The position numbers were made by a program, and so were the translations under genes. Under the pieces are notes generated by a model that was not told the DNA's origin, did no database searches, and worked only from the letters and a program-made list of their open reading frames with translations. Source: CAG-390 sp964522215 (GTDB lineage Bacteria > Bacillota > Clostridia > Oscillospirales > CAG-272). From it: a stretch of 64,000 nt of DNA. Positions 34,679 through 42,974 of this stretch are shown one piece after another; positions within the stretch are counted from its first letter, which is position 1, and the number at the start of each line of letters is the position of its first letter. The stretch covers positions 1 to 64,000 of the forward strand of contig CAZFVR010000008.1 of assembly GCA_964522215.1 (NCBI GenBank). Direction: 5' to 3'.

Positions 34679-36379
34679 TTAATATTTCGGCAGGAGGGTA
34701 TACTCCCACTCGATCACGTCACCATCGGCAAGTGTATACCCGCCGCAGCCAACGCTTGGCGACTGTCCGTTCACCCGATACGTCCATCCGGATAGCTCGC
34801 CGCCGTCAAATTCATAAAGATATTCAATGCCAGAAACGTATGCCATACTGCCGACACCGGAATATTCAAGCTGCAGACGGTAAAGCCGCGCCGCCTCGGT
34901 AAGTGCATCAAGCACCGTCCCGCCCTGCGTGAGCTCAAGCTCGACCGCGCCGAGCATCACACCGTCGGCGGGGAGGGTATCAAGCTCCGCCACCCCAAGC
35001 GCCTCATCACAGCGGACAGATATGCTGACGCTTATCCTATCCCCCGCGCCTGCGGTGGTATCGGCATAGTAGCCCTCCGGCGTGCGGATATCAAGCAGCA
35101 ACACTGCCGCCGACAGCACCGCCGCCACCACGACAATAAAAATAAAGTTCTTTTTGTGCCGCCGTCCGCAGATAAACAGCACCGCGGCCGCAATTATCGC
35201 CGCCGCCAAAATGACCGCGATGATCCAAAGCTTTAGCTTTGCATCGGTTTGGGGTGCGGGCGCGGGCGCGGGCGCAGGCGCGTTTTGAGCATCACCGAGA
35301 GTTGTATCCGCGCCGATCTGTGCTGCGGTCGTTATATCGACCGATGTGACCGCGCCGTCATCTGTATCGGGTGGGGTTGGAACGGATGTATCATCCTCCG
35401 CCGAGTCCTCAAAAGCATATATCCCGGAGAGACCGCGGCGGGATCTTGAAAGGGCTATCAGCGCCAAAAGCGATTGCATCGTGGCTGTGGCATTATAGCC
35501 GCCGCCCGCCGTGTGGGAAAAGCCCTCCCCTGCCAAGCGAAAGGCAAAGATGCCGTCTATCAGCGTGCGCCGCCCCGCCATGCGCGGGTCGCGCTCGGGA
35601 TCGATACCGCAGGCGGTGAGTGCCATTACCGCCTGTGCGGCTGACTCGGGATTTTCTGCCCCATAGCTGAGATATGTGCCGCTCTCCCGCATCGAGTCAA
35701 GGAGATGGTCCACTGCTGCGGTGACCGCCGCCGCCGCATCCGCGCGGCGATAACGATGGGGAGCCAGCGCCTGTACCGCCATGGCGGTAACATCGGCGTC
35801 CGCCACGTCTCCCATGACCGCCCAACCGCCGCCCTCAAGCTGTAACGTGAGGAGGGCATCTATCACGCCGTCTGCAGTGTGCGTGCGGGAGGTAAGCCCG
35901 GTATTCATCAGATCAAGCCCAAAGATATAGCTCATTATACCAAGCGCGCCGATCGTTTCGTCCATAACGGCCATGGCCGCCGCCGACTCGCCGCGCCCGC
36001 AGGCCGCAAGCGCCAGCGCACAGCGCTGGCGCGCCACCGCACCGCGGATCTCGCCGCGGGACATTTTTGCCTCAAGCGCAGCCGCATATGCCGCAAGCTC
36101 CACCTCCGGGTGTGACCCGCGCAGGGCGATGATGTACCATTCAACTCCCTCTCCTGCACGCGGTGTGAGGTATGATCCTACCCATTCGTCAAGGCTATCT
36201 GCCCCCGCCATGCGGCAAAGCTCCAAAAGCACTGCCTCAGCCTCTCCGTCTATATCATATCCCATGGATGCGGAGGTCCCCGCCGCGGGCAGGGCAAACG
36301 AAAAGGCGAGTATCACCGCAAGGGCCCCCGCAATGACCCCTGCAATGATACTCTGCTTTATCTTTAAATTACGCAGCAT
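34679..36379 (-). CDS. Intrinsic-factor-like surface protein: alpha/alpha-barrel plus DUF4430 domain
   Basis: The 566-residue protein begins with a membrane helix (about residues 8-33). Residues about 35-330 are helical repeats of the prenyltransferase/squalene-cyclase type (LTLQLEGGGWAVMG, DADVTAMAVQALAPH, AQAVMALTACGID). A Pro-Ala linker leads to a membrane hairpin (helices at about 382-404 and 412-432 joined by the basic GRRHKKN). The last 125 residues form a DUF4430 domain (GGTVLDALTEAA, GWTYRVNGQSPSVG, LADGDVIEWEY). Both large domains should face outward. Animal intrinsic factor and transcobalamin combine the same two folds. With the B12 riboswitch and ECF genes this suggests cobalamin capture. 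The start at 36379 overlaps the upstream gene. Confidence 0.8.
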   Translation of the reverse strand: MLRNLKIKQSIIAGVIAGALAVILAFSFALPAAGTSASMGYDIDGEAEAVLLELCRMAGADSLDEWVGSYLTPRAGEGVEWYIIALRGSHPEVELAAYAAALEAKMSRGEIRGAVARQRCALALAACGRGESAAAMAVMDETIGALGIMSYIFGLDLMNTGLTSRTHTADGVIDALLTLQLEGGGWAVMGDVADADVTAMAVQALAPHRYRRADAAAAVTAAVDHLLDSMRESGTYLSYGAENPESAAQAVMALTACGIDPERDPRMAGRRTLIDGIFAFRLAGEGFSHTAGGGYNATATMQSLLALIALSRSRRGLSGIYAFEDSAEDDTSVPTPPDTDDGAVTSVDITTAAQIGADTTLGDAQNAPAPAPAPAPQTDAKLKLWIIAVILAAAIIAAAVLFICGRRHKKNFIFIVVVAAVLSAAVLLLDIRTPEGYYADTTAGAGDRISVSISVRCDEALGVAELDTLPADGVMLGAVELELTQGGTVLDALTEAARLYRLQLEYSGVGSMAYVSGIEYLYEFDGGELSGWTYRVNGQSPSVGCGGYTLADGDVIEWEYTLLPKY

Positions 36380-37193
36380 CAGCTTTGCGGCGGGTGAGTC
36401 CCACAGCCGCGCCGACCATCGCCAAGGCAAGCAGGCAGATGTATACCACAGCCATATCTCCCGTTGCGGGTGACTGCGCCGCCGTGACCGTTGCCACGCA
36501 GACCGGCGGAGTAATGTGTTTTTCGTTATGCACCGCGCCTATGATATGCTCGCCCTCGGTAAGTGTCAGGGTCACGCGGCCCTCAGCATCGGTCAAAAGA
36601 TCGGTCGCCTTGCCGTCAACGGTGATGGCGGCCCCCGCCAACGGTGCGGTGACAGGCTGCCAGTTGGCATCATAGCCTGCAGAGGTGAGGGTAAGGGTGA
36701 GGCTCTCCCCGGCCGCCGCAGTCAACCTGTTTTGGTCAAAATAGCAATAGATATCGCTAAAACCGACAGTATCGGTATAAACAAAGGCATAGATGCTGTC
36801 GCCGTCCGCCACCTGATCGGCAAGTCCCATGGCGGACTTATTGTTAAGATAGTAGCCGTAGCTGCCGCCGTTCTCCACGCCCCAAAGGCGGGTAAGGGAA
36901 AGTCCCCACTCGCTTGCGGCGGAGGCATACCCGGCGGACGCGCCGCCCTCAAAGTGCGCGTCATGCGCCAGAGTGAGCGCATCATTTATCGTCAGCTTGC
37001 CGTCGCCGTCGGTATCCTTAACTGCCACAGGCGCGTGCGCAAGCTTTACCGTCGCGTTTGCGATAGTCACATAGACCGTCACATCCGTGCCGGGTGCGGC
37101 GGAGGTGAGTGGGGAGGCGAATACGCCGAGCTGCATCAGCGCGGCAAAAAGTGCCATTGCAAGCAGTGCCGAAATAAGTTTTGTTGTTTTCAT
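36369..37193 (-). CDS. Cell-wall-anchored surface protein with EF-hand-like loop and DUF4430-like region
   Basis: The 274-residue precursor has a signal peptide (MKTTKLISALLAMALFAAL), a calcium-loop motif DTDGDGKLTINDAL near residue 50, a region with GVENGGSYGYYLNNKSAMG and DGDSIYAFVYTD resembling the ligand edge of DUF4430 domains, and an Ig-like stretch (ITVDGKATDLLTDAEGRVTL). It ends in a sortase-type signal: SPATGD, a hydrophobic helix and RRKADAA. The ORF extends to 37349 but AAAGGA and the signal peptide place the start at 37193. In the cobalamin operon it may act as a first, wall-bound receptor, which is inference. Confidence 0.8.
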   Translation of the reverse strand: MKTTKLISALLAMALFAALMQLGVFASPLTSAAPGTDVTVYVTIANATVKLAHAPVAVKDTDGDGKLTINDALTLAHDAHFEGGASAGYASAASEWGLSLTRLWGVENGGSYGYYLNNKSAMGLADQVADGDSIYAFVYTDTVGFSDIYCYFDQNRLTAAAGESLTLTLTSAGYDANWQPVTAPLAGAAITVDGKATDLLTDAEGRVTLTLTEGEHIIGAVHNEKHITPPVCVATVTAAQSPATGDMAVVYICLLALAMVGAAVGLTRRKADAA

Positions 37194-37254
37194 TTTTTTG
37201 ATTCCTTTCTCCCCACGCTTTGGGGATCTATATAACTCGGCTGTGGGCCTGAAG

Positions 37255-37602
37255 TTATTCTTGTTTTTGTGGTGCTTCTGCGGTCGCCGCCGCTGTCGCC
37301 GCCGTTGTCGCCGCCACAGATCCTGCCGCCTCGGCTTTTTTGGCTTCACGGCGGGCGGCGTTTATCCGCCTTGCGGCGCGAATGCGCTTTTCGCGGTTTC
37401 GCTCAAGCCTGTCCCCCTCGCGCGGCGGCTTTAGCCCCGCCGCCTCAAGCGCGCGCGGCCAAGGACCGAGGTGCGCCTTGATGGCGCAGACCTCGCGCTC
37501 CGAAAGATCGGCTCGCCGCGGCAGTCGCCCCTCTCCCGCCTCTGCAAGACGTACACCAACCGCCCGCAGCAGCGCTATGCAATCCTCTTTTGTATATTCC
37601 AT
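37255..37602 (-). CDS. Small basic protein with a homing-endonuclease-associated (HNH-repeat-like) DNA-binding motif
   Basis: The 115-residue protein has YTKEDCIALLRAVGVRLAEA, LPRRADLSEREVCAIKAHLG and GPWPRALEAAGLKPP, which fits the short helical repeat found next to homing endonucleases and in small DNA-binding proteins (length-xx-LGRxP then GSWxxALxxAGL). No nuclease residues are present. The second half is a basic then Ala/Thr-rich tail. The ribosome site is weak. It is the first gene after the cobalamin riboswitch terminator. A regulator of the operon is possible, but there is no direct evidence for this. Confidence 0.6.
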   Translation of the reverse strand: MEYTKEDCIALLRAVGVRLAEAGEGRLPRRADLSEREVCAIKAHLGPWPRALEAAGLKPPREGDRLERNREKRIRAARRINAARREAKKAEAAGSVAATTAATAAATAEAPQKQE

Positions 37603-37666
37603 CTATCCATCTCGCTTCATTTATTTTATACGACGATAGCACACAACGTCACGCCGCCAAGGCAAC

Positions 37667-37701
37667 AAAAAAAGCCTCACCCGCCAACTTGGAAATGAGA
37701 C
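37667..37701 (-). terminator. Rho-independent terminator of the cobalamin riboswitch expression platform
   Basis: On the minus strand GTCTCATTTCC can pair with GGCGGGTGAGGC (several G-U pairs, one mismatch) around AAGTT, followed by seven T. It lies about 85 bases after the aptamer, so ligand binding probably controls transcription. Confidence 0.7.
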
Positions 37702-37784
37702 CTGATATTGTAACCCGAAAAGCCCCGGCAGAGAGCGCATTTTTTGCCGCCTCCACCGCGGTGTGAGTCGGAACAGTCATCTTC

Positions 37785-37945
37785 TTACCCAAGAGCTTAC
37801 CCATATGACTTCGCGGCAGGTATTCCGACTTATGAGCATCCTCAATTACGGTAATGGTCGTTGCGACGGATTTTCACCGAACTTCCCCCTGATCCTGCGG
37901 CGTGCGCCGCGGAACCGCGTTGTGTTTATACTGCAAGCAATAACT
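37785..37945 (-). promoter_or_regulatory. Cobalamin riboswitch
   Basis: The minus strand carries the two best conserved parts of the B12 aptamer in the right order: GGAAGTTCGGTGAAAATCC (37886 to 37868), matching GGGAAnnnGGUGnAAnUCC, and the B12 box AAGTCGGAATACCTGCC (37831 to 37815), matching AAGnCnGGAnACCUGCC. A GC-rich hairpin (GCGGTTCCGCGGCGCACGCC region) precedes them. A promoter lies just upstream and an intrinsic terminator downstream. Exact ends are estimated. It should lower expression of 37255-37602 and the ECF operon when cobalamin is plentiful. Confidence 0.92.
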
Positions 37946-37962
37946 GCCCACATCTGCTTATT

Positions 37963-37991
37963 ATTATATACTATTTTTGCCGCCAAGTCAA
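37963..37991 (-). promoter_or_regulatory. SigA promoter of the cobalamin operon
   Basis: On the minus strand TTGACT (37991-37986), 17 bases, TATAAT (37968-37963). The start near 37956 would include the whole aptamer. Confidence 0.88.
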
Positions 37992-38031
37992 CCACCCGCA
38001 CCCATCTTTCAAATAAAAATCAATAACTCTA

Positions 38032-38060
38032 TTTACAATCCCCCCGCGATGTGATAAAAT
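38032..38060 (+). promoter_or_regulatory. SigA promoter for the EEP phosphatase gene
   Basis: TTTACA at 38032-38037, 17 bases, TAAAAT at 38055-38060 with a TG one base before (extended -10). It diverges from the B12 operon promoter. Confidence 0.75.
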
Positions 38061-38159
38061 ATATATGATGCGACCCGGCGGTCGATTGCAGATCATGACC
38101 GACAGTAAGCTGAAATTACACGTTTCGCATATGCGGGCGAAAGAAAAGGATGTGTTGAA

Positions 38160-39020
38160 ATGAGCTACGAAAAAAGATCTGACATCAGGATAATGTCCCA
38201 CAACATTTGGTGCGGCGCGGTGTATAATCGTGATACGCACCTGGCAAACATCTACCTGCGTCACGCGCCGGATATCCTCGGCCTGCAGGAGATGACACAA
38301 AATCTTTACGATTCCCGCCTGCTCTCCCTCCTTGACGAGCAGTACGAGCTTTTGCGTCCGGATACCGACGGAATGCTTGATAACACCCCCCTGCTTATCC
38401 GCCGTGGCGTATTTGAGGCGGTAAGGGTGGGCTGGCACCTTTATGACGGCCTTAACAACCACAAAAGCAAGAGTCTTGCCTGGGCGGTACTGCGCCGCGT
38501 TGAGGACGGTGCTATGATAGGCGTTATCTCCACCCACTATTGGTGGCAAAAGGGACCCGAATCGGATACCGCACGCGTTTATGATGCAAAACAGCTTGGT
38601 GCATACGCCCGCTTTATTGCAACCGAATATAAAGTTCCGGTTGTGGTGATGGGCGACCTTAACATGCGGATAGGTGCTGACGGCTATAATGCAATGCTTG
38701 CCGACGGCGCAATGGATATGCGCTTGGCGGCAGTGGAGTATGCCTCCCGCTCCAACACCCACCACCCCTATGCTGTCTACGATCCCGAAAGCGGAGAATA
38801 TATAAACGCGCCGATGCCCTGCGGTTCTCACCTTAACGCAATCGACCACATGTTCGTTTACGGCCATGCGGGGCTGGACGTGCGCGTGTTTGATGTTATC
38901 ACCGAGCAGGAGGCACTTGATGTTTCGGACCACTGCCCGATATACGTTGACTGCCGCATACTGCCGCCCGCAGAGCTCCCCACCTCACCGACATATGTTA
39001 AAAAGGAGACGACCGTATGA
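38160..39020 (+). CDS. Endonuclease/exonuclease/phosphatase (EEP) family protein
   Basis: The 286-residue protein has the EEP metal site and catalytic motifs: IMSHNIWCG at the start, ILGLQEM near residue 43 (metal Glu), STHYWWQ, VVMGDLNMRIGADGY near residue 162, IDHMFVYG and a terminal SDHCPIYVD. The superfamily includes sphingomyelinases, inositol phosphatases and nucleases. There is no signal peptide. It overlaps the next gene by ATGA. Substrate unknown. Confidence 0.9.
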   Translation: MSYEKRSDIRIMSHNIWCGAVYNRDTHLANIYLRHAPDILGLQEMTQNLYDSRLLSLLDEQYELLRPDTDGMLDNTPLLIRRGVFEAVRVGWHLYDGLNNHKSKSLAWAVLRRVEDGAMIGVISTHYWWQKGPESDTARVYDAKQLGAYARFIATEYKVPVVVMGDLNMRIGADGYNAMLADGAMDMRLAAVEYASRSNTHHPYAVYDPESGEYINAPMPCGSHLNAIDHMFVYGHAGLDVRVFDVITEQEALDVSDHCPIYVDCRILPPAELPTSPTYVKKETTV

Positions 39021-40072
39021 TCGCGCCGGAGCTTGACCCGCGCGAGGATCAGCAGAGTGCGTCCCCGATACAGGGTGCGGAGCAAAACGCCCCGCGCCGC
39101 CACCTGACGAGCGCCGAGCGACAGCAGATCTACCGCGAGCGTGCAGAGCATCGCCGCCGCGCGACCATCTCTGCCGAGAAAAGAAAAAAACTCAGGCTGG
39201 CGATCATACTATCAGCCGCAGTGCTGTTTTTGACAGTCGCAACGGTCGGTACCATCCTGCTTTTTGACCGCGTGATAACCCCGCGGCGCAATTACAGCGA
39301 GGCGATATCCCTCTTTGAGGCGGGTGAATACATGCGCGCGCTTGATATTTTTGACGAGATGGGCGACTATCTCGATTGCCGTGAGTATGTTGAGCGTTGC
39401 ATTTTGGAGCAGGCCCGCACGCTGGCGGGGCGGGATGACGTTTTTGTGGGCAGTACAGCCGACATGCCGTGGTTCTCCTTTGATGCGGATGCCGAGGAGG
39501 AGGGAATGCTAAAATTCGACTCCGAGCTCTATCGCGGCGAGGGAGACATATCGATACCGGATGTTTTTAACGGCGTGCTGGTTCGCGGCATAGCCGACCG
39601 CGCCTTTTACCGCTGTGACTTTTTGACCTCCGTCTCACTGCCGCCGTCGATAAGATCGATAGGCGAGCGTGCCTTTTTCGGCTGTGAGCGGCTGGTGTCC
39701 GTCACGATCCCCGACAATGTGAGCATCATCGGCGAGAACGCCTTCAGTGCGTGCGCAGCCCTGGGGAGCGTAAGCTTTGGCGCGGGGCTTAAGACTATCA
39801 GCCAGCGCGCGTTTGATAATTGCACGGCCCTCGTCGAGATCACGCTCGGCGGCAGTGTTGAATACCTCGGCTACCGCGCCTTTGGCGGTTGCACCGCCGT
39901 TGAGAGCCTCAGCCTGCCCGCGACCCTCAAAACGATCGAGGCGGGTGCGTTCACGGGGATGGATAAGCTCACCGCCATCACCTTTGGCGGCACACGCGAG
40001 GAGCTGCTTACCCTGCTTGGAGACGATGCTGCGACCCTCACCGCCCATGCCGAGATCAAAGCTGCGGGATGA
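39017..40072 (+). CDS. Membrane-anchored BspA-type leucine-rich-repeat protein
   Basis: The 351-residue protein has a charged N-terminal tail, one membrane helix (about residues 62-84), a short segment resembling tetratricopeptide sequence (AISLFEAGEYMRALDIFDEMGDY) and at least five LRR_5/BspA repeats (SIRSIGERAFFGCERLVSVTI, AFDNCTALVEITL, AFGGCTAVESLSL). With a basic N-terminus inside, the repeats would face outward. BspA repeats mediate binding in many gut bacteria, with ligands mostly unknown. It is translationally coupled to the EEP gene. Confidence 0.8.
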   Translation: MIAPELDPREDQQSASPIQGAEQNAPRRHLTSAERQQIYRERAEHRRRATISAEKRKKLRLAIILSAAVLFLTVATVGTILLFDRVITPRRNYSEAISLFEAGEYMRALDIFDEMGDYLDCREYVERCILEQARTLAGRDDVFVGSTADMPWFSFDADAEEEGMLKFDSELYRGEGDISIPDVFNGVLVRGIADRAFYRCDFLTSVSLPPSIRSIGERAFFGCERLVSVTIPDNVSIIGENAFSACAALGSVSFGAGLKTISQRAFDNCTALVEITLGGSVEYLGYRAFGGCTAVESLSLPATLKTIEAGAFTGMDKLTAITFGGTREELLTLLGDDAATLTAHAEIKAAG

Positions 40073-40126
40073 TGCGCGAGCCAACGGAGAAATGACTAAA
40101 CTAAAAAGGTTAAAAAATAAGACAAA

Positions 40127-41344
40127 ATGAATATCACCGAAAGATTTTTAAAATACGTTTCCTATCCCACGATGTCGGATAAGCACTCCACGTCCTGCCC
40201 GAGCACCGAAAAGCAGCTGCGCCTTGCCGAATATATCGCCGGTGAGCTGCGGGAGATAGGACTTTGCGACGTTCTGCTTGACCAAAACGGCTACGTGAGC
40301 GCCACACTGCCCGCAAGCGAGGGCTGCGAGGGCGCGCCCACCATCGGCCTGATAGCACACATGGATACCTCTGACGAAGCCCCCGACTCGCCGATATGCC
40401 CGCACATAGTTGAATATGGCGGCGGGGACATTACCCTGTGCGAGTCTCCTCTTATCGTTATGCGTGAGAGCGACTACCCAAGCCTTTCGGCATACCGCGG
40501 CCAACACCTGATAGTGACCGACGGCAAGACCCTGCTGGGGGCCGACGATAAAGCGGGCATTGCCGCAATAGTTACCGCCGCCGAGCAGCTGATACAGTCA
40601 AACACCCCTCATTGCCGCCTGCGCATATGCATAACTCCCGATGAGGAGATAGGCGCGGGAGCTGATCACTTTGATGTTGCCGCCTTTGGCGCGGATTACG
40701 CCTACACCGTTGACGGCGGTGCGCTTGGCGAGATAGAATACGAATGCTTTAATGCCGCCGCGGCCAGTGTTGATCTTACCGGAGTTGCCATCCATCCCGG
40801 CTACGGCAAGGGCAAAATGAAAAATGCCGCATTGATGGCGGCAGAGTTCGTCTCCCTGCTGCCCGCGGCGGAGGATCCCGCACACACCGAGGGATACGAG
40901 GGCTTTTATCACCTTGACGAGCTGCACGGCAATCTTGAGCATGCCCGCGTTGAGTATATCATCCGCGACCATGATGCCGCCCGCTTTGACGAGCGCAAGC
41001 GGATGTTTGCCGCCGCTGCCGAGTTTATAAACGCAAAGTACGGAGATGGCTCCGCAAGCTGCGTGATACGCGACTCCTACCGCAATATGCGCGAGGTGAT
41101 AGAGGATCACCTCTACATTGTCGATCGTGCCGCCGCGGCAATGCGTGCGCTGGGGATCGAACCGAAGATAGTTCCCATTCGCGGAGGAACGGACGGCGCA
41201 CGCCTATCCTATATGGGTCTGCCCTGTCCCAACCTTTGTGCGGGCGGCGAGAATTTTCACTCTCGCTTTGAATACCTGCCGATAGAGTCATTAAAGTCAG
41301 TAGCCGATATACTTGTGCGCATCCTGACCGATGCCGCAAACTAA
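40127..41344 (+). CDS. pepT: Tripeptidase T
   Basis: The 405-residue M20 peptidase has the PepT pattern: RFLKYVSYPTMSD at the start, the metal ligands in LIAHMDTSDEAPD (His and Asp near residues 80-82), LLGADDKAGIAAIV, CITPDEEIGAGADHFD with the catalytic Glu pair, and GGTDGARLSYMGLPCPNL near residue 353. PepT releases the N-terminal residue from tripeptides in the cytoplasm. Length is normal. Only about 55 bases separate it from the preceding LRR gene. Confidence 0.95.
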   Translation: MNITERFLKYVSYPTMSDKHSTSCPSTEKQLRLAEYIAGELREIGLCDVLLDQNGYVSATLPASEGCEGAPTIGLIAHMDTSDEAPDSPICPHIVEYGGGDITLCESPLIVMRESDYPSLSAYRGQHLIVTDGKTLLGADDKAGIAAIVTAAEQLIQSNTPHCRLRICITPDEEIGAGADHFDVAAFGADYAYTVDGGALGEIEYECFNAAAASVDLTGVAIHPGYGKGKMKNAALMAAEFVSLLPAAEDPAHTEGYEGFYHLDELHGNLEHARVEYIIRDHDAARFDERKRMFAAAAEFINAKYGDGSASCVIRDSYRNMREVIEDHLYIVDRAAAAMRALGIEPKIVPIRGGTDGARLSYMGLPCPNLCAGGENFHSRFEYLPIESLKSVADILVRILTDAAN

Positions 41345-41384
41345 TGGCAGCGGCGACCATACAACGACAAGGAGCAAAAACGAA

Positions 41385-42806
41385 ATGAAGATAAATGTAA
41401 ACGATCATGCCTGCGGCCGTTGCGGCGAGGGTGTGAGCTATGAATATTCAAACGGTCGGCTGGTGATCAGCGGCGAGGGAGCTATGGACTCTTACCGCCA
41501 CGCCGAGGAATATCCCTTTGCGGACCTTCGAGACAGAGTGGAGCAGGTGGAGATACAGAGTGGTGTGACAAACACCGGGGATATGACCTTTTGCGGCTAT
41601 CCCGCCCTGCGGCGCGTTGACGTGGCCGGCAGTGTGGACATGGTAGGCTACCGCGCCTTCTCCGAATGCCCGGGGCTACGCGCGGTACGGCTTGCGGAGG
41701 GCGTGCGTGTGCTGGGTCCCAAGGCTTTTGAAAATTGCCCGAGGCTTGAATACCTTGAGTTACCGGAGAGCCTGCAGGTGGTAGACTTTAAGTGCTTTAT
41801 GCGCTCCACAGGCATTGGGATCGTAAGATACGGCGGCACCGAAGCGGATTGGTCGCGCCGCATACGCATCGGCCGCTCTGCTACGGGGAATGTGGGGCTT
41901 GAGCGCGCCACCCGCTATTGCCGCGCCCACTCACACCGCTACTACCGGATGGCGGCAGAGCTTTCCGCCATCTTAAAACGCGGCGGGGACGGAGACATGC
42001 ATATCGTCACGCCGGATCTTACCGTGCCGGGCGTTAAGGGCAAATCAGGCGACTGCACACTGATCATCCTCCCCGACGGCAAAACTATGATGATAGATGC
42101 GGGGCTTTCCGCCTGCTTTGTGCACATCATTGAGCTGCTTGATGCACTGGATCTGCGCTCGCTTGACTTTTTCATGCTCTCGCACCCGCACAGCGACCAT
42201 TTTGGCGGGCTTGCAAAGATCGTGGACTATCTGGCATCCCGCGGCGGTCGGATCGGCGAGTTTTTCTATTCCGGCTTCGCGCACAAGGAACTGGTGCCAC
42301 GGCTTGAGGCAATGATGCGCTCACATGGTACACGCGTGCGGTGTGACCTTTGCGCCGGCGATACGCTTGATTTTGGTGAGGTACACGCCGAGATATTTAA
42401 CCCGAGCCGCGAGGAGGTTGCGTCATCGTCCGAGCAGGAGGCAGACACCGAGGGGGAAAATAATATATCCATCGGCATGATAATGAGCTTTTGCGGGCTG
42501 AGATACCTCACCTCCGGCGATCTTTATGCAAGGCGAGAGAGTATGCTGGTCGCAAAGCTTGGAGAGGGACTTCGCGCCAACGCCGCAAAGACCAACCACC
42601 ACGGCCTGTTTACATCAAATACCGATGAGTGGATCTCCGCCATCTCGCCGCAGGTGCTGATATCAGACAGCGATGATGCACCTTGGACGAGCTTTGCCGA
42701 AAAGCTGGCTGCCCTCGGCATCGAGCATTATATAGTAAACGACCGCGGACTGACTGTCCTCACGATGTCCCGCGACGGCCGCATGTCGGTTAAGACCGAA
42801 TATTAA
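41385..42806 (+). CDS. BspA-type repeat protein fused to a ComEC-like metallo-beta-lactamase domain
   Basis: The 473-residue protein starts with a cysteine-bearing segment (DHACGRCGEGVSYEYSNGRL) and LRR_5 repeats (GYRAFSECPGLRAVRL, AFENCPRLEYLEL). From about residue 205 it is a metallo-beta-lactamase of the ComEC/Rec2 type: GDCTLIILPDGKTMMIDAG, the zinc motif SHPHSDHFGGL near residue 265, TSGDLYARRE and KTNHHGLFTSN. No membrane helix or signal peptide is seen. The start at 41385 is chosen for the AAGGAGC site and because the ORF start at 41331 lies inside pepT. The fusion is unusual and its function is unknown. Confidence 0.85.
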   Translation: MKINVNDHACGRCGEGVSYEYSNGRLVISGEGAMDSYRHAEEYPFADLRDRVEQVEIQSGVTNTGDMTFCGYPALRRVDVAGSVDMVGYRAFSECPGLRAVRLAEGVRVLGPKAFENCPRLEYLELPESLQVVDFKCFMRSTGIGIVRYGGTEADWSRRIRIGRSATGNVGLERATRYCRAHSHRYYRMAAELSAILKRGGDGDMHIVTPDLTVPGVKGKSGDCTLIILPDGKTMMIDAGLSACFVHIIELLDALDLRSLDFFMLSHPHSDHFGGLAKIVDYLASRGGRIGEFFYSGFAHKELVPRLEAMMRSHGTRVRCDLCAGDTLDFGEVHAEIFNPSREEVASSSEQEADTEGENNISIGMIMSFCGLRYLTSGDLYARRESMLVAKLGEGLRANAAKTNHHGLFTSNTDEWISAISPQVLISDSDDAPWTSFAEKLAALGIEHYIVNDRGLTVLTMSRDGRMSVKTEY

Positions 42807-42822
42807 AATACATACCCAAACT

Positions 42823-42857
42823 AAAAAGCACCTGCCGCAGCGGGTGCTTTTCGTTTT
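42823..42857 (+). terminator. Rho-independent terminator after the LRR-MBL gene
   Basis: AAAAGCACCTGC pairs with GCGGGTGCTTTT (one G-T) around a 4-base loop, followed by CGTTTT. Confidence 0.85.
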
Positions 42858-42924
42858 GAAAAATAGGTTTGACGATCGGTCGCGCGCGGGATGAAAAGAA
42901 AGCTTTCCGCGCGGCGGTGCTCTT

Positions 42925-42967
42925 GCGTGATCAGCGCAAAGCGAGGCATGTGATCCCGCACGGAGTG
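42925..42967 (+). repeat. Short dispersed repeat R3, copy 1
   Basis: GTGATCAGCGCAAAGCGAGG followed by a TGATCCCGCACGGAGTG block is repeated with few changes at 62245-62286. It lies just downstream of the ROK gene. Confidence 0.6.
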
Positions 42968-42974
42968 AACCCAT

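Noticed and set aside
37650..37781. 43-codon minus-strand frame starting MTVPTHTAVEAAK between the cobalamin aptamer and the terminator
   Set aside because: It runs through the terminator hairpin and T-run and has no convincing ribosome site, so it is more likely a chance frame in the expression platform than a leader peptide.
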